A DNA stretch of 64,000 nucleotides, from IMG/VR virus record IMGVR_UViG_3300047319_001872, positions 248,001 to 312,000 of that record; one strand, 5' to 3'. Positions within the stretch are counted from its first letter, which is position 1; each line of letters opens with the position of its first letter. The stretch is from a virus. Shown piece after piece: positions 45,053 through 53,174 of this stretch. A program made the position numbers and the translations under genes. Below the pieces are notes generated by a model, which was not told where the DNA came from, did not search any database, and saw only the letters and a program-made list of their open reading frames with translations.

Positions 45053-46522
45053 TTAAGCGGCTTCAGCCAACAACATCATCTTGTTCCACTTGGCTTGATC
45101 CACCGATTCGTCCGTGTCATGCAAGAAGTTCGCCGTGGTGGCAATCACCGGTTTAGGTTGCGCGAGGTTACTCGACACCTTCTTCGGCTGGTCGAGACCA
45201 AACGTGCTCTTATGCGGCGCCAGGGCCCGCAGTTCTTCGGTCGTGTAGTTATCCAGACACGGCGTGAAGTTCAGCTGGTCACCATCGAAGTCCGCGTTCA
45301 AGCCCTTCACGTCCAGAATACTGATCGAGACGGTCGGGATCTCCACCACAGACTTCACTTGCGTCACATACACGAGCTGCGCCGAGCCGCGTTCCAACGA
45401 GGGGTTACGCTGCATGATACACGGAATGCCTTTGTACGGACATTCTGCGATCAGCTCCTGGAACAACTGATCCAGGTCCTCGTTGTAAATCGACGCGTGC
45501 TTGTTCAGGAACGCGATTCCTTCGTTCGGTGTGTAACCACGCCGTATCAGCTTATTCATCAAGTGGATACGGAACACCGACAGACCGATCCCCCACGGAA
45601 TGTGGATTTCCTCGTAATCGTGCGCATCCGTCAACGACGAGATCACGGCACGGAACGAGAAGTGGGAACGAGAGCCGAACACGTGCTTACGGAAAATCCC
45701 CTGCTTCTTGGCGAGCGTGGTCTTATACAGACCCTCGTAAAACTCCGCCAATTGCGAGATCGTCTTCACGGTCCGATTCTCTTTCACACGCACGGTGTGA
45801 GAGGTCAGGGAGGAATCGATGCCTGCCATCATGCGAATCGCATCCACCGCACCGGTGATGATGGGGTCCACATAGGTGCCGACGTTGCTCTCCTCGATCA
45901 CGAGAAGCGCCCGGTTCGGCAAGGGCAGGTGATCGCTAAACACGCAGTCCCGTTGATTGCGTATCGCCGTCATGAGCTCCAGATGCTCCTCACTCTTGCG
46001 ATACTCCTTGAGATCCATGAGCAACGCCATGATCTCGTCGAACTTGTTCACGAAGTTGTTCAACCCGCGCGGGCAGTTCAACTCCTCCAGCCGATACACG
46101 ACCTGGGGCTTACGCACCGGCGGCGCGTAGTTCGTGTCACAAATCCAGCGAATGATCTCATAACCACTGCGGGTGAATCGCTTCTTCAACATCATCCACA
46201 CGATCGGGTTGATCAGGCCATCGACGCCTTTCGGCCTTCTGATCCACACGATCGGTTCGAGGTCACGCTCCACATGCGAGCGGACTTCTGTGCCGCAGGA
46301 GCCACATACCACACCGACGTTGTAGCCACCAACGATCTCCCCACATTCGCACGACGGCAGATTGCTCAGCAAATCGCCCGAATAGGTGGTATAGATCAGT
46401 CGGTTAAACTCTTGCCGATCCTTCTCCGATGATTCCGCAATCTCGTTGATGATCTTCGGCTCGCGCGTCGAGTGCTGGTAAAACAGCTCGTTGAAATTGA
46501 TCAAACTGAGTCTTACGCCCAC
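45053..46522 (-). CDS. Non-virion RNA polymerase beta' N-terminal part
   Basis: A 489-residue protein with a GTG start after AAGGAG. The catalytic Mg-binding motif NADFDGDQLN is at 409-418. A zinc-ribbon 'CECGEIVGGYNVGVVCGSCG' lies near residues 58-77, as in the N-terminus of cellular beta'. It ends about 70 residues after the active-site loop, where the split occurs; the rest is the gene at 30829. It matches phiKZ gp55, directly downstream of the chimallin gene as there. Confidence 0.92.
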   Translation of the reverse strand: MGVRLSLINFNELFYQHSTREPKIINEIAESSEKDRQEFNRLIYTTYSGDLLSNLPSCECGEIVGGYNVGVVCGSCGTEVRSHVERDLEPIVWIRRPKGVDGLINPIVWMMLKKRFTRSGYEIIRWICDTNYAPPVRKPQVVYRLEELNCPRGLNNFVNKFDEIMALLMDLKEYRKSEEHLELMTAIRNQRDCVFSDHLPLPNRALLVIEESNVGTYVDPIITGAVDAIRMMAGIDSSLTSHTVRVKENRTVKTISQLAEFYEGLYKTTLAKKQGIFRKHVFGSRSHFSFRAVISSLTDAHDYEEIHIPWGIGLSVFRIHLMNKLIRRGYTPNEGIAFLNKHASIYNEDLDQLFQELIAECPYKGIPCIMQRNPSLERGSAQLVYVTQVKSVVEIPTVSISILDVKGLNADFDGDQLNFTPCLDNYTTEELRALAPHKSTFGLDQPKKVSSNLAQPKPVIATTANFLHDTDESVDQAKWNKMMLLAEAA

Positions 46523-46600
46523 TCGTTTCTCCTTGTTTCCTGTTTACTCGGGTACGGAATACCACTAGCTAGATGATACTCCAATAGATACCTCACCCCT

Positions 46601-46636
46601 GTAAAAAGAAAAAAAAGAGGGACCCGAAGGCCCCTC
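46601..46636 (-). terminator. Intrinsic terminator after chimallin gene
   Basis: On the minus strand GAGGGGCC(UUCG)GGTCCCTC, 8 bp with one mismatch, followed by an eight-base T-run and further Ts. It separates the chimallin gene from the RNA polymerase gene downstream. Confidence 0.88.
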
Positions 46637-46687
46637 TTTCGACCGCTTGCGCGGAAATGACTACTGCCGCGCTACGTATTCAGCTGC

Positions 46688-48598
46688 TTACCAGCGCGAG
46701 CTGAAGCCCGTGCGACCCCAGCCAGCGCCTTGGTTCGACTGACCGCCGAAGCCTGCCGCGAACAGACCGGTTGCACCCGGAGCCATGAGCAGGCCGTTGG
46801 CGAACTGCGCCGTTGCACGCTCTTGACCCGCGACGTCGCCGAACGGGTATTGTGCACGCAGGACGAGACCCGCATCCACGCAGCCCTTGGCCAGCGCTTC
46901 CATGAACGCACCGTCCAGCGTTGCACGACGTGCGAAACCCGTGAAGGTTGCGTCGCCGACCAGACCCTGGATGATGTTCTTGCGACGCGCGAGACGCTGC
47001 GCGGGCGAGATTTGCAGATTGACAAACGTGTCGCTCCAGTCCTTGATGACCGTCGGGTCCTTCTCGCCGATCAGGTTCGCTACCGCGAGGTAGTCGATGT
47101 CGCGGATGTCGCGCTTGCGACCTTGCTGGTCGACGTACCAACCCAGGTGAATGCGGTTGTTGTTGTCGAACGCAACGCGGCCCGTGCCGTTCGTGTAGTG
47201 CTTCAGGAAGTTGCCGTTCGTCAGCGTCTGCGCTGCTTCGATGATGAACTCGTTGGCCTTCTGGCTGCCTTCAGCAGCAGCCGCGAACACCGAGTTCGAC
47301 CAGGTCGACGGACCGCATTCCGGCACGTCGATCGAGAGCAGCAGGCCCGGACGCACGAAAGCTTGCAGCAGCTTGTGCAGCGTGCCTTGTGCCGTGAACG
47401 CGTCCGACTTCGTGTCGATGCGCGCGCCGATACCGTTCGCGTTGCCTTCCGGGTTCGCTTCGATACCGATTGCACCGATGTCGTGCATGTCGATGCCTTG
47501 CGCGTAAGGACGCGGTGCGAAACCACGTGCCCAGGCGTTGCCGTCACGCAGCGTGAGTGCCTGAACCAGCGCGAACAGCTGAGCCGGAACGGTCATCAGC
47601 TCGAGCGTTTCCAGGTGCGTCATCACGAAGTGCGTGATGTACAGCGGGTTGAACTGCTGTTGCTGCGACTGACCCCACTGCGCGTACGGGTTCGCGGTCG
47701 GTGCGACCGGGTCCCACACGAGGTCGAGGAAGCCGCCGACTTGCGAGACCTTCGTCGCGCGTGCGTCTGCATTGGCGCCCTGGCCGGTCGTGATTGCCGT
47801 GGCGATCAGGTCGATCATCACGTCGGTGCGGATCGGCTCGCCGACCGGGTCAACCAGCTGGTCGTGGTTGAACGCGACGCGTGCGGTCAGGTTCGAGTCA
47901 CGTGCTGCGCCTGCGAGGTTCAGGTCGCGGAAGTCCGGACGCATGCGGTTCAGTTCGTGGTTCGCTGCAAACAGTGCGTTCGCGGCGAGCTGGTACACGA
48001 GCTGTTCGTCTGCGACGTCGAACGAACGCGGCACGACTTCGGCTTCAGCGTCGATCAGACGCGCGCCGTTGAACGTACGGGCCACGGCATCGGCCACGAC
48101 TTCGCGGAACTTGTCGTCCCACACGTCGCCGTCGACACGCTGGATTTCGACGTTCTGACCGTTGATCTGGTCGTACTTCGGCGGGAACGGTTCGCCCGAG
48201 CCTGCGAGGATCAGCGTGTGGTACGCGACGCCCAGGTCCAGGTCGTTCTTGTCGAACAGGGCCACGATGAGCGCCGAGCGCGCGATCGCCGGGTTGTTGT
48301 TCATGTCGAGCGGGAGCAGCTTGATCTCGAAAGCCGGGTTCGCCGACTTGTACGTTTCGATCAGGGCCTTCTCGAGCTTGACGAGCACTTCAGCAGCCGG
48401 GTTGCGGCCCATCGGTGCGTTGCCCAGGCGGCCGAGCGAGCGGAAGCTGAAGCCCGCCGGTGCGGATTGTTGTTGCTGGTTCATGGTGCCTCGCGGTTGA
48501 GAGTTCTGGTTATCCTTGGCACGGGTGAAACCCGCTGCCATTTGCGTTTCCGCCGGAGCTGCTGCTTGGCCTTCTTGGCCCGGTTGTTCGATTGCCAT
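46688..48598 (-). CDS. chmA: Chimallin-like major nuclear shell protein
   Basis: A 636-residue protein with AAGGAATAG before its ATG. The first 50 residues are Gln/Ala-rich and disordered; the body is alpha/beta; the last 30 are Gly/Gln/Phe-rich and flexible. Size is that of chimallin (about 630 residues in phage 201phi2-1). It has its own early-type promoter 85 bases upstream and a strong terminator, as expected for the most abundant early protein, and lies directly before the gp55-type gene, as phiKZ gp54 does. Chimallin tiles into the lattice that encloses phage DNA. Identity is by size, order and expression signals; no short signature motif exists. Confidence 0.78.
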   Translation of the reverse strand: MAIEQPGQEGQAAAPAETQMAAGFTRAKDNQNSQPRGTMNQQQQSAPAGFSFRSLGRLGNAPMGRNPAAEVLVKLEKALIETYKSANPAFEIKLLPLDMNNNPAIARSALIVALFDKNDLDLGVAYHTLILAGSGEPFPPKYDQINGQNVEIQRVDGDVWDDKFREVVADAVARTFNGARLIDAEAEVVPRSFDVADEQLVYQLAANALFAANHELNRMRPDFRDLNLAGAARDSNLTARVAFNHDQLVDPVGEPIRTDVMIDLIATAITTGQGANADARATKVSQVGGFLDLVWDPVAPTANPYAQWGQSQQQQFNPLYITHFVMTHLETLELMTVPAQLFALVQALTLRDGNAWARGFAPRPYAQGIDMHDIGAIGIEANPEGNANGIGARIDTKSDAFTAQGTLHKLLQAFVRPGLLLSIDVPECGPSTWSNSVFAAAAEGSQKANEFIIEAAQTLTNGNFLKHYTNGTGRVAFDNNNRIHLGWYVDQQGRKRDIRDIDYLAVANLIGEKDPTVIKDWSDTFVNLQISPAQRLARRKNIIQGLVGDATFTGFARRATLDGAFMEALAKGCVDAGLVLRAQYPFGDVAGQERATAQFANGLLMAPGATGLFAAGFGGQSNQGAGWGRTGFSSRW

Positions 48599-48682
48599 AG
48601 TGCTATTCCTTGTTTCAGAATTATCGTTTAATACACTCGAGTGTGTACTAGGGGAAAGCGATTTCCATTCCAGTACAAGTTA

Positions 48683-48711
48683 GTAATATGTCATTGACTT
48701 TTCTTTGAATC
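48683..48711 (-). promoter_or_regulatory. Early-type promoter (extended)
   Basis: On the minus strand: GATTCAAA (48711-48704), 13 bases, CATATTAC (48690-48683). It drives the chimallin gene 85 bases downstream. Confidence 0.78.
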
Positions 48712-48718
48712 ACGCATA

Positions 48719-49324
48719 TCACTCACTTGTATAGAATCCCGTCCACTGCTTGTGGCTGGGACGTTTACCACTCAAGACTTTGGCCAGATTAGCCTGGTCG
48801 AGATTGTGTTGCTTGCAAAACTCTACTACATTTTTACCACGGTGAACCGTACCATCAGGTGCTCTTAGGACGAATTCCTTTGCAAGCTTGTCAGCCTGCG
48901 CGGCGCGACCTTGATCGTTTTCCTTCGTACGACCCGTCTTCTTCTGAGCCATCTTCCGGACACGCTCAGAGGTCTCTTTTGTTTGACCAATCATTGCGGC
49001 ATGGTGTCGATCCAGCGTGCCGTTCTGAATGGCCTCAAAATGATTCTCTCTGGCAGTAATAAAACGACAGTTACCCGTCGTGTAATTCCCTGCATCGCCG
49101 TGGCGAGACAAATGAAACTGCTCAGCACTACGACCAATCTGATCGGGTTTCGTTAATCCAGCTTGGTTAGCCAGATTGAGATACTCCCTGAAACTCAGAT
49201 CGCGTCCAATTCCGCGCTGTTGAGCACTCTGGCGTTGAATCGCGTACTTCTGATACCAGGCTTGCGAATCTGCCTGATCAAACCCCGTTTCAGAACAGAT
49301 TTTAATTTGCTCTTCTACACGCAT
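48719..49324 (-). CDS. HNH-type homing endonuclease
   Basis: The start at 49324 (MRVEEQIK) follows GGAG with 6-base spacing. In 201 residues: 'RGIGRDLSFREYLNLA', 'HLSRHGDAGNYTTGNCRFIT' and 'RENHFEAIQ' make up a phage HNH-like core (His, Asn and final His/Asn placed as usual). The C-terminal 55 residues, 'VLRAPDGTVHRG..NVVEFCKQHN' and on, form a NUMOD1-like DNA-binding helix-turn-helix. It lies immediately upstream of the chimallin promoter. Free-standing genes of this kind spread by cutting related genomes. Confidence 0.82.
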   Translation of the reverse strand: MRVEEQIKICSETGFDQADSQAWYQKYAIQRQSAQQRGIGRDLSFREYLNLANQAGLTKPDQIGRSAEQFHLSRHGDAGNYTTGNCRFITARENHFEAIQNGTLDRHHAAMIGQTKETSERVRKMAQKKTGRTKENDQGRAAQADKLAKEFVLRAPDGTVHRGKNVVEFCKQHNLDQANLAKVLSGKRPSHKQWTGFYTSE

Positions 49325-49412
49325 CTTAAACTCCAACTTGTTACTGTCTAAGAGGGTGATATATTGCCGAGTTTTATTAGAGCAACATCAAACCTCGCTC
49401 ATAGGGGGGTCC

Positions 49413-49439
49413 CCTAGCCAGTGGGTAAGACTGGCTAGG
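49413..49439. terminator. Hairpin in gap before small-gene cluster
   Basis: A 9-bp perfect stem CCTAGCCAG/CTGGCTAGG has a 9-base loop. It is followed by a second GACAG/CTGTC stem. It probably ends transcription of the cluster at 49496-52955; no T-run is present. Confidence 0.55.
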
Positions 49440-49495
49440 AGTAAAGACAGCGGTTTAGACTGTCTCTATACCATAGGCATTATCGCAGTAAGAAT

Positions 49496-50131
49496 TTACT
49501 TCGCCAATTCTGCCTGGCGACGCTGCTTGCGTGGCATCGCTTTGTGTTGCTGGAGCTTCTGGGCAGCGAGCTCTGCGTCCGTGTACTGGACGTTGGTGGT
49601 GACCCCGATGTAGGGACGCTTCAGTGCCACCTTAACTTCGCCGTCGTCTTGACGGTACACCGCGATATTGCCGGTCATGATGCCGTGGTACCACTGGCCG
49701 TCGAAGAGTGCCGCGATTTCCGGTTGATGATCGAACTCGGCCTTCTCGTGACAGATGAGCAAGTACTTGACCAAGCCCCATTCACAGGTGCGTGCGCTCG
49801 CCGGTTGCGGACGGTGGGCCATGAACTGCCAGAAGTGCTGCTGCTTCAGGTAGTTCATGTAGGCTTCTTGCTGCTGAGCCATCTCGAGCGACTTGGCTTG
49901 CTCTTCCGGGGTTTGTTCCGGATTGGCTGCCAGGCCTTCCAGCGTGATCTGTTCCAGTTCATCGGCGTTCATCACGTCGTCGAGCACCGGCACGCTTTTG
50001 CGCGGTTCGGCTTCGGCTTGTTCCTGCATGGCTTGTTCGACCATGAGACCCTCTTGGATCTCTGCCAGTCGTGCAGCATCTTCTTCCGAGACGGGCAGCA
50101 CAGCCTCGCTCTCTACCTTAACATCCATCAT
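49496..50131 (-). CDS. Unknown 211-residue protein, acidic then basic
   Basis: The ATG at 50131 overlaps the upstream stop (TGATG) with GGTGGA as ribosome site. The N-terminal half is acidic and Gln/Glu-rich, predicted disordered or coiled; the C-terminal half is ordered (about 110-185) and ends in a basic tail (HKAMPRKQRRQAELAK). Last gene of the ten-gene cluster. No family recognised. Confidence 0.62.
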   Translation of the reverse strand: MMDVKVESEAVLPVSEEDAARLAEIQEGLMVEQAMQEQAEAEPRKSVPVLDDVMNADELEQITLEGLAANPEQTPEEQAKSLEMAQQQEAYMNYLKQQHFWQFMAHRPQPASARTCEWGLVKYLLICHEKAEFDHQPEIAALFDGQWYHGIMTGNIAVYRQDDGEVKVALKRPYIGVTTNVQYTDAELAAQKLQQHKAMPRKQRRQAELAK

Positions 50132-50907
50132 CAGTTCCACCGATCGCGTTTTCTGTTCTTGGGCAAGGCGGGCCGCCGGGAGCTTTTCCCAGGGTTATTC
50201 ACCTCGAATGCGGGCATAGCGTGTACAACTTCTGCCAAGCCCAATGGCTCGACGTCACTTCTCATGGGATGCACCATCCCAGTAAGTTTTTCCAGGATGT
50301 TGCGCTCACTCATCCCGCGACCGCGCAGTTCTGACTTCAGTTCATCCTGGGTCGCGACCACGATAATGGGTAGATCTGATTGCCTAAGCAGATGCGTGAC
50401 GTGATTCCGAATCAGCATGTGCTCGTCAATATAGAGGATGGGGAGATCCTTTCGATCCAGGCGCCGCAGCATTCCATCTCCATCTGCTTCCACCACGGCC
50501 TTGAGAATATCCTTGACAATCTTCTCATCCGCGGGATCAAGCGCATGCAAGGGGGTGTCGAGTGCGACCTGGAGATCGGAGACGTCCAGACCCGACCGGT
50601 ACTCTACCTTAGTCTCAACTAGGAGCAGGTGCTTTTCCATCCCCTGAACAGGCCGTACACTGTAAGCTTCGATCACAAAAGGCGTCTTGCCTGGCGATTG
50701 CATTATGAACGGATCACGCCATGCACCCTTCTCGTGAGAACTCAGTCGCATTACAACTTGACCGCCCAGCTCAATGTCGACGTGACTGACAGATTGATCG
50801 ATCGGCGCACGGAGTTGTTGCTGGACATGATCAACGATCGCCACAATCCCATCGCCGTATTCCTGTACGATTGAGCGATAGAAGCCAGACTGTTCCGAAT
50901 CGGTCAT
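50131..50907 (-). CDS. Unknown 258-residue protein
   Basis: The start at 50907 (MTDSEQSGFY) overlaps the previous gene's end and has GGGAGGTGG upstream. The protein is alpha/beta with 'LPILYIDEHMLIRNHVTHLL' and 'LPIIVVATQDELKSEL' segments, reminiscent of a receiver- or nucleotide-binding fold, but no P-loop. It ends 'PKNRKRDRWN', one of several basic-Trp tails in this cluster. No family recognised. Confidence 0.6.
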   Translation of the reverse strand: MTDSEQSGFYRSIVQEYGDGIVAIVDHVQQQLRAPIDQSVSHVDIELGGQVVMRLSSHEKGAWRDPFIMQSPGKTPFVIEAYSVRPVQGMEKHLLLVETKVEYRSGLDVSDLQVALDTPLHALDPADEKIVKDILKAVVEADGDGMLRRLDRKDLPILYIDEHMLIRNHVTHLLRQSDLPIIVVATQDELKSELRGRGMSERNILEKLTGMVHPMRSDVEPLGLAEVVHAMPAFEVNNPGKSSRRPALPKNRKRDRWN

Positions 50908-51212
50908 TCCCACCACCTCCCTTTCTTATAGCGTGAGCCGGACTTCGGTCCATTCCGGCGCTTCTTCTTGCCCCGACGTTCATCGCGCGTCCGATAGTCC
51001 TGCATCGGGCCTTGGTTCATGTTGGTGTACGTTTTGGGTTCCGCAGGAGCGTTCCCATACAGCGACATCGAACTGGTATCTTGCGCAGCAACCGCAGCAT
51101 TCAGCGCCGCCAGTTGCATCAGCATGCGAGCCCGGCTGCGAGTACTGCCTGGACTATAGTGAGCGATCGTGCCCACGTTGATGTGGGGCTTGGTGCGTTC
51201 GAACTTAGCCAT
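50904..51212 (-). CDS. Small basic protein with EF-Tu N-terminal mimic
   Basis: A 102-residue protein that starts [18 protein letters not shown]. Beta-proteobacterial EF-Tu begins [20 protein letters not shown]; apart from a two-residue gap the phage protein matches at all but two positions across this stretch. After that the likeness stops: the EF-Tu P-loop (GHVDHGKT) is replaced by 'AHYSPGSTR', so no GTP binding is expected. The C-terminal 35 residues are strongly basic ([10 protein letters not shown]...YKKGRWWE). GAGGGG precedes the ATG, which adjoins the upstream stop. The function is unknown; mimicry of EF-Tu for binding partners or as a decoy is inferred. Confidence 0.85.
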   Translation of the reverse strand: [102 protein letters not shown]

Positions 51213-51482
51213 CTACAACCCCTCGAACCAGGAGACGACCATCGGGATCGCCAACACAAAGAAGAGTGCGACCGCACCGCGCTCGCGCCAATACCACTTG
51301 TCGTCTGGATACTGATAGACAGTGCGCTTCAGCACGTACTCATCGACACCGTGCGTGACGATGCTTTTCGTGGTGACGGGCACTTGCTGGCCCTGGAAGT
51401 AAGCCCGCGTACCCCAGGCGCTGACGATCCACAACAACGAGTAGACGACGCGAAACACCGACCACCAGTTGATGTTATTCAC
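51213..51482 (-). CDS. Small membrane protein, two spans
   Basis: A GTG at 51482 is chosen: GGAG lies 7 bases before it and it overlaps the upstream gene. The 89-residue product has hydrophobic stretches near 8-26 (FRVVYSLLWIVSAWG) and 66-86 (GAVALFFVLAIPMVV), with a polar loop between. Probably inserts in the inner membrane. It adjoins the EF-Tu-mimic gene. Confidence 0.6.
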   Translation of the reverse strand: MNNINWWSVFRVVYSLLWIVSAWGTRAYFQGQQVPVTTKSIVTHGVDEYVLKRTVYQYPDDKWYWRERGAVALFFVLAIPMVVSWFEGL

Positions 51483-51759
51483 TTTTCGTCTCCTCAGGCG
51501 CCGTCGCACAGACCTTACAACACAACCGGCGCTTGTAGCCCAAGAAGTGATGACGGCAATGCAGGCAAATACATTCGTACATGCCGTTTTCATGCGCGAA
51601 GTCTTCCGGCCAGTGACGCTCCGTGCTTTGCGGATGCTTACGATTGAATCCGGCGATAATGGCGGCGTCCAGTTTATCGCGCTGGGCTTCCAGGCGCTGC
51701 ACGATCGCTGCCCTGGCGATCTCGGCAGGTGTGGGGTGGGGCTGGGTCTCGTTGGTCAT
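51475..51759 (-). CDS. Small zinc-ribbon protein
   Basis: A 94-residue protein with Cys pattern 'YECICLHC...RRLCCKVC' near 61-85, a likely zinc ribbon, after a helical N-terminus. The ATG at 51759 overlaps the previous stop (ATGA). Zinc ribbons of this size often bind RNA polymerase or nucleic acid. No family named. Confidence 0.62.
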   Translation of the reverse strand: MTNETQPHPTPAEIARAAIVQRLEAQRDKLDAAIIAGFNRKHPQSTERHWPEDFAHENGMYECICLHCRHHFLGYKRRLCCKVCATAPEETKSE

Positions 51760-51980
51760 GCTGCTTCTCGTTCTTGGTATCGTGCTAATGTGGCTTCGGC
51801 TTCTTCGAGTGCAGCGCGCACTTCTGCTAGGCGATTCGCTGCTTCCTCGACAGTCCAGGCTTCACCACCCCGTTGGGCGCTATGCACGATCCGCCCAAAC
51901 TGATGCTGGATCGCGCGAGCGCCGCGCTCTTGTTCCTGTCGCCATGACGGCGCCCATGATTTGTTCTGACGCTTGGCCAT
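51756..51980 (-). CDS. Small coiled-coil protein, 74 residues
   Basis: The product is basic at the N-terminus (MAKRQNKSWAPSWRQEQERG) then a coiled coil (EEAANRLAEVRAALEEAEAT). Its stop overlaps the next start. No family recognised. Confidence 0.55.
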   Translation of the reverse strand: MAKRQNKSWAPSWRQEQERGARAIQHQFGRIVHSAQRGGEAWTVEEAANRLAEVRAALEEAEATLARYQEREAA

Positions 51981-51986
51981 GCTCGT

Positions 51987-52166
51987 TCACCGATGATTCC
52001 ACCACTGACGACTACGTTGGTTCTTCATGCGCTTAGCCTGTCGCTCTCGGTCTTCTTGACGTTGTTCTGCGGCGGACAATGGCGCTGCCATAAACTCCAG
52101 CTCTTCTTCCGTGGGTGAATTCGGATCTGGCGGAAAGAGTTGGTTGAGAATGCGCTTGACGCTCAT
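51987..52166 (-). CDS. Very small protein, 59 residues
   Basis: The ATG at 52166 (MSVKRILNQL) follows AGGAGG with 4-base spacing. The product is acidic then basic, ending 'RMKNQRSRQWWNHR', a basic tail with a Trp pair like others in the cluster. No family recognised. Confidence 0.55.
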   Translation of the reverse strand: MSVKRILNQLFPPDPNSPTEEELEFMAAPLSAAEQRQEDRERQAKRMKNQRSRQWWNHR

Positions 52167-52174
52167 CACGCCTC

Positions 52175-52354
52175 CTAGAACAAATACCACATCAACCAGG
52201 CTGCCCCGGAGAGCAGAATGCCGATCACCAGAAAAGCCGCGGCGGCGATGCTTTGAAACGGCACCCGCTCAGGGGTGGCGAGGCCCAGTGCGGGCAGACC
52301 CACGCAAAGGACCGTCACCCAGATCGGCAACCAGTAAGAGTGAAAGGAGATCAT
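52175..52354 (-). CDS. Small membrane protein, 59 residues
   Basis: The ATG at 52354 overlaps the previous stop (ATGA). Two hydrophobic segments (PIWVTVLCVGLPALGLA and AAAAFLVIGILLSGAAW) fill most of the protein, which ends MWYLF. Size is within the range of holin-like proteins, but genes of this kind also act as superinfection or membrane-stress factors. Function unknown. Confidence 0.58.
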   Translation of the reverse strand: MISFHSYWLPIWVTVLCVGLPALGLATPERVPFQSIAAAAFLVIGILLSGAAWLMWYLF

Positions 52355-52707
52355 GTCGTGGTAAGGATGCTGGGGAGCTTCAAGATGATGTTCTCGAGTG
52401 CCGTGGGGACACCGCGATCGCGCGCCGAGCCGCGCGACATGGCAAACGAGAAATAGGTACGGATCTTCGCGACCAGTTCCGTATCGGCAACATCGCACGT
52501 GTAGATGCTGGTGTTCGCATTCGGCGTGCCTTGAAACGAATCGATCAGCAGCGCGCAGGCGCGCGACATGTAGGGTTCGGCACTGATGTCTTTCTCATCG
52601 AAGACCTCCGGGTGCTGACGAATGAAACTGGTCCAGCCACGGATAATCCCAACACTGGCGATGAGGTTATCCGGCTCCACGGTTTCCCGTGTTTGATCGA
52701 AATTCAT
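52351..52707 (-). CDS. Unknown 118-residue protein
   Basis: The start at 52707 (MNFDQTRETV) follows GGAG and overlaps the end of the previous gene. The product is a compact mixed alpha/beta soluble protein with 'RACALLIDSFQG' and a C-terminal 'LENIILKLPSILTTT'. No family recognised. Confidence 0.58.
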   Translation of the reverse strand: MNFDQTRETVEPDNLIASVGIIRGWTSFIRQHPEVFDEKDISAEPYMSRACALLIDSFQGTPNANTSIYTCDVADTELVAKIRTYFSFAMSRGSARDRGVPTALENIILKLPSILTTT

Positions 52708-52955
52708 TTGCGTTTTCTCCGGCGTTCTTTCTTGGGGGTATTCCACCACTCGCGCTGACGACTATACTGGGTGTCAAAGATGTTGCTCTTCGGCACCGGT
52801 TCGGTCTCAGCGCAGACGTAGCTGCTATTGGCCAACACTTCGATAATGGCTTTCGTGACGGTGGCGCTGGTACCATGCGAGACCATCAGAATCCGCTGCT
52901 GGCTTGTCGCCGCATGAATCGCCCGCAAGTCATCATCGTCGACAATGGCGGTCAT
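52704..52955 (-). CDS. Small protein with basic C-terminal tail, first in cluster
   Basis: GAAGGAATAG precedes the ATG at 52955. In 83 residues it has 'MVSHGTSATVTKAIIEVLA' and a tail 'YSRQREWWNTPKKERRRKRK', about a quarter of the protein. It is first in the coupled cluster that runs to 49496. No family recognised. Confidence 0.6.
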   Translation of the reverse strand: MTAIVDDDDLRAIHAATSQQRILMVSHGTSATVTKAIIEVLANSSYVCAETEPVPKSNIFDTQYSRQREWWNTPKKERRRKRK

Positions 52956-53174
52956 GAAACTATTCCTTCAAAGACCCAGCGGCGCAAAGCCACTTGGGCA
53001 GCAATCTGGCGATCCAGTGCGCCGCGCCGATACCCGCTCATCGTCTGCGAATTGCCACTGGCGTTGGTATTACGAATCCTGACACGATTCTTTATCGTCG
53101 TGCGTTTGACTACATTCACCCCGAACATCTGCTGGCCTCATCGTATGCTTATCTGACTAATATAGGACGTTTCT
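52956..53174. other. Intergenic region between divergent genes
   Basis: A 219-base gap without a convincing gene. On the minus strand TATATTAG (53164-53157) resembles the early core with one change and could serve the cluster at 52955, though it lies 200 bases away. AGGA for the plus gene is at its right end. Confidence 0.5.

Noticed and set aside
46730-48631. Open 633-codon plus-strand frame antisense to chimallin
   Set aside because: Arg/Val/His-rich composition typical of an antisense shadow of a high-GC gene; the minus strand has promoter, ribosome site and terminator.
49340-49370. Promoter for the HNH gene (ATATATCAC on minus strand)
   Set aside because: Two mismatches to the TATATTAC core and no GATTCAAA box at 13 bases.
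50904-51212. A truncated functional EF-Tu gene
   Set aside because: Only the first 18 residues match; the GTP-binding loop is replaced and the remainder is unrelated, so it is a mimic, not a decayed copy of the full gene.
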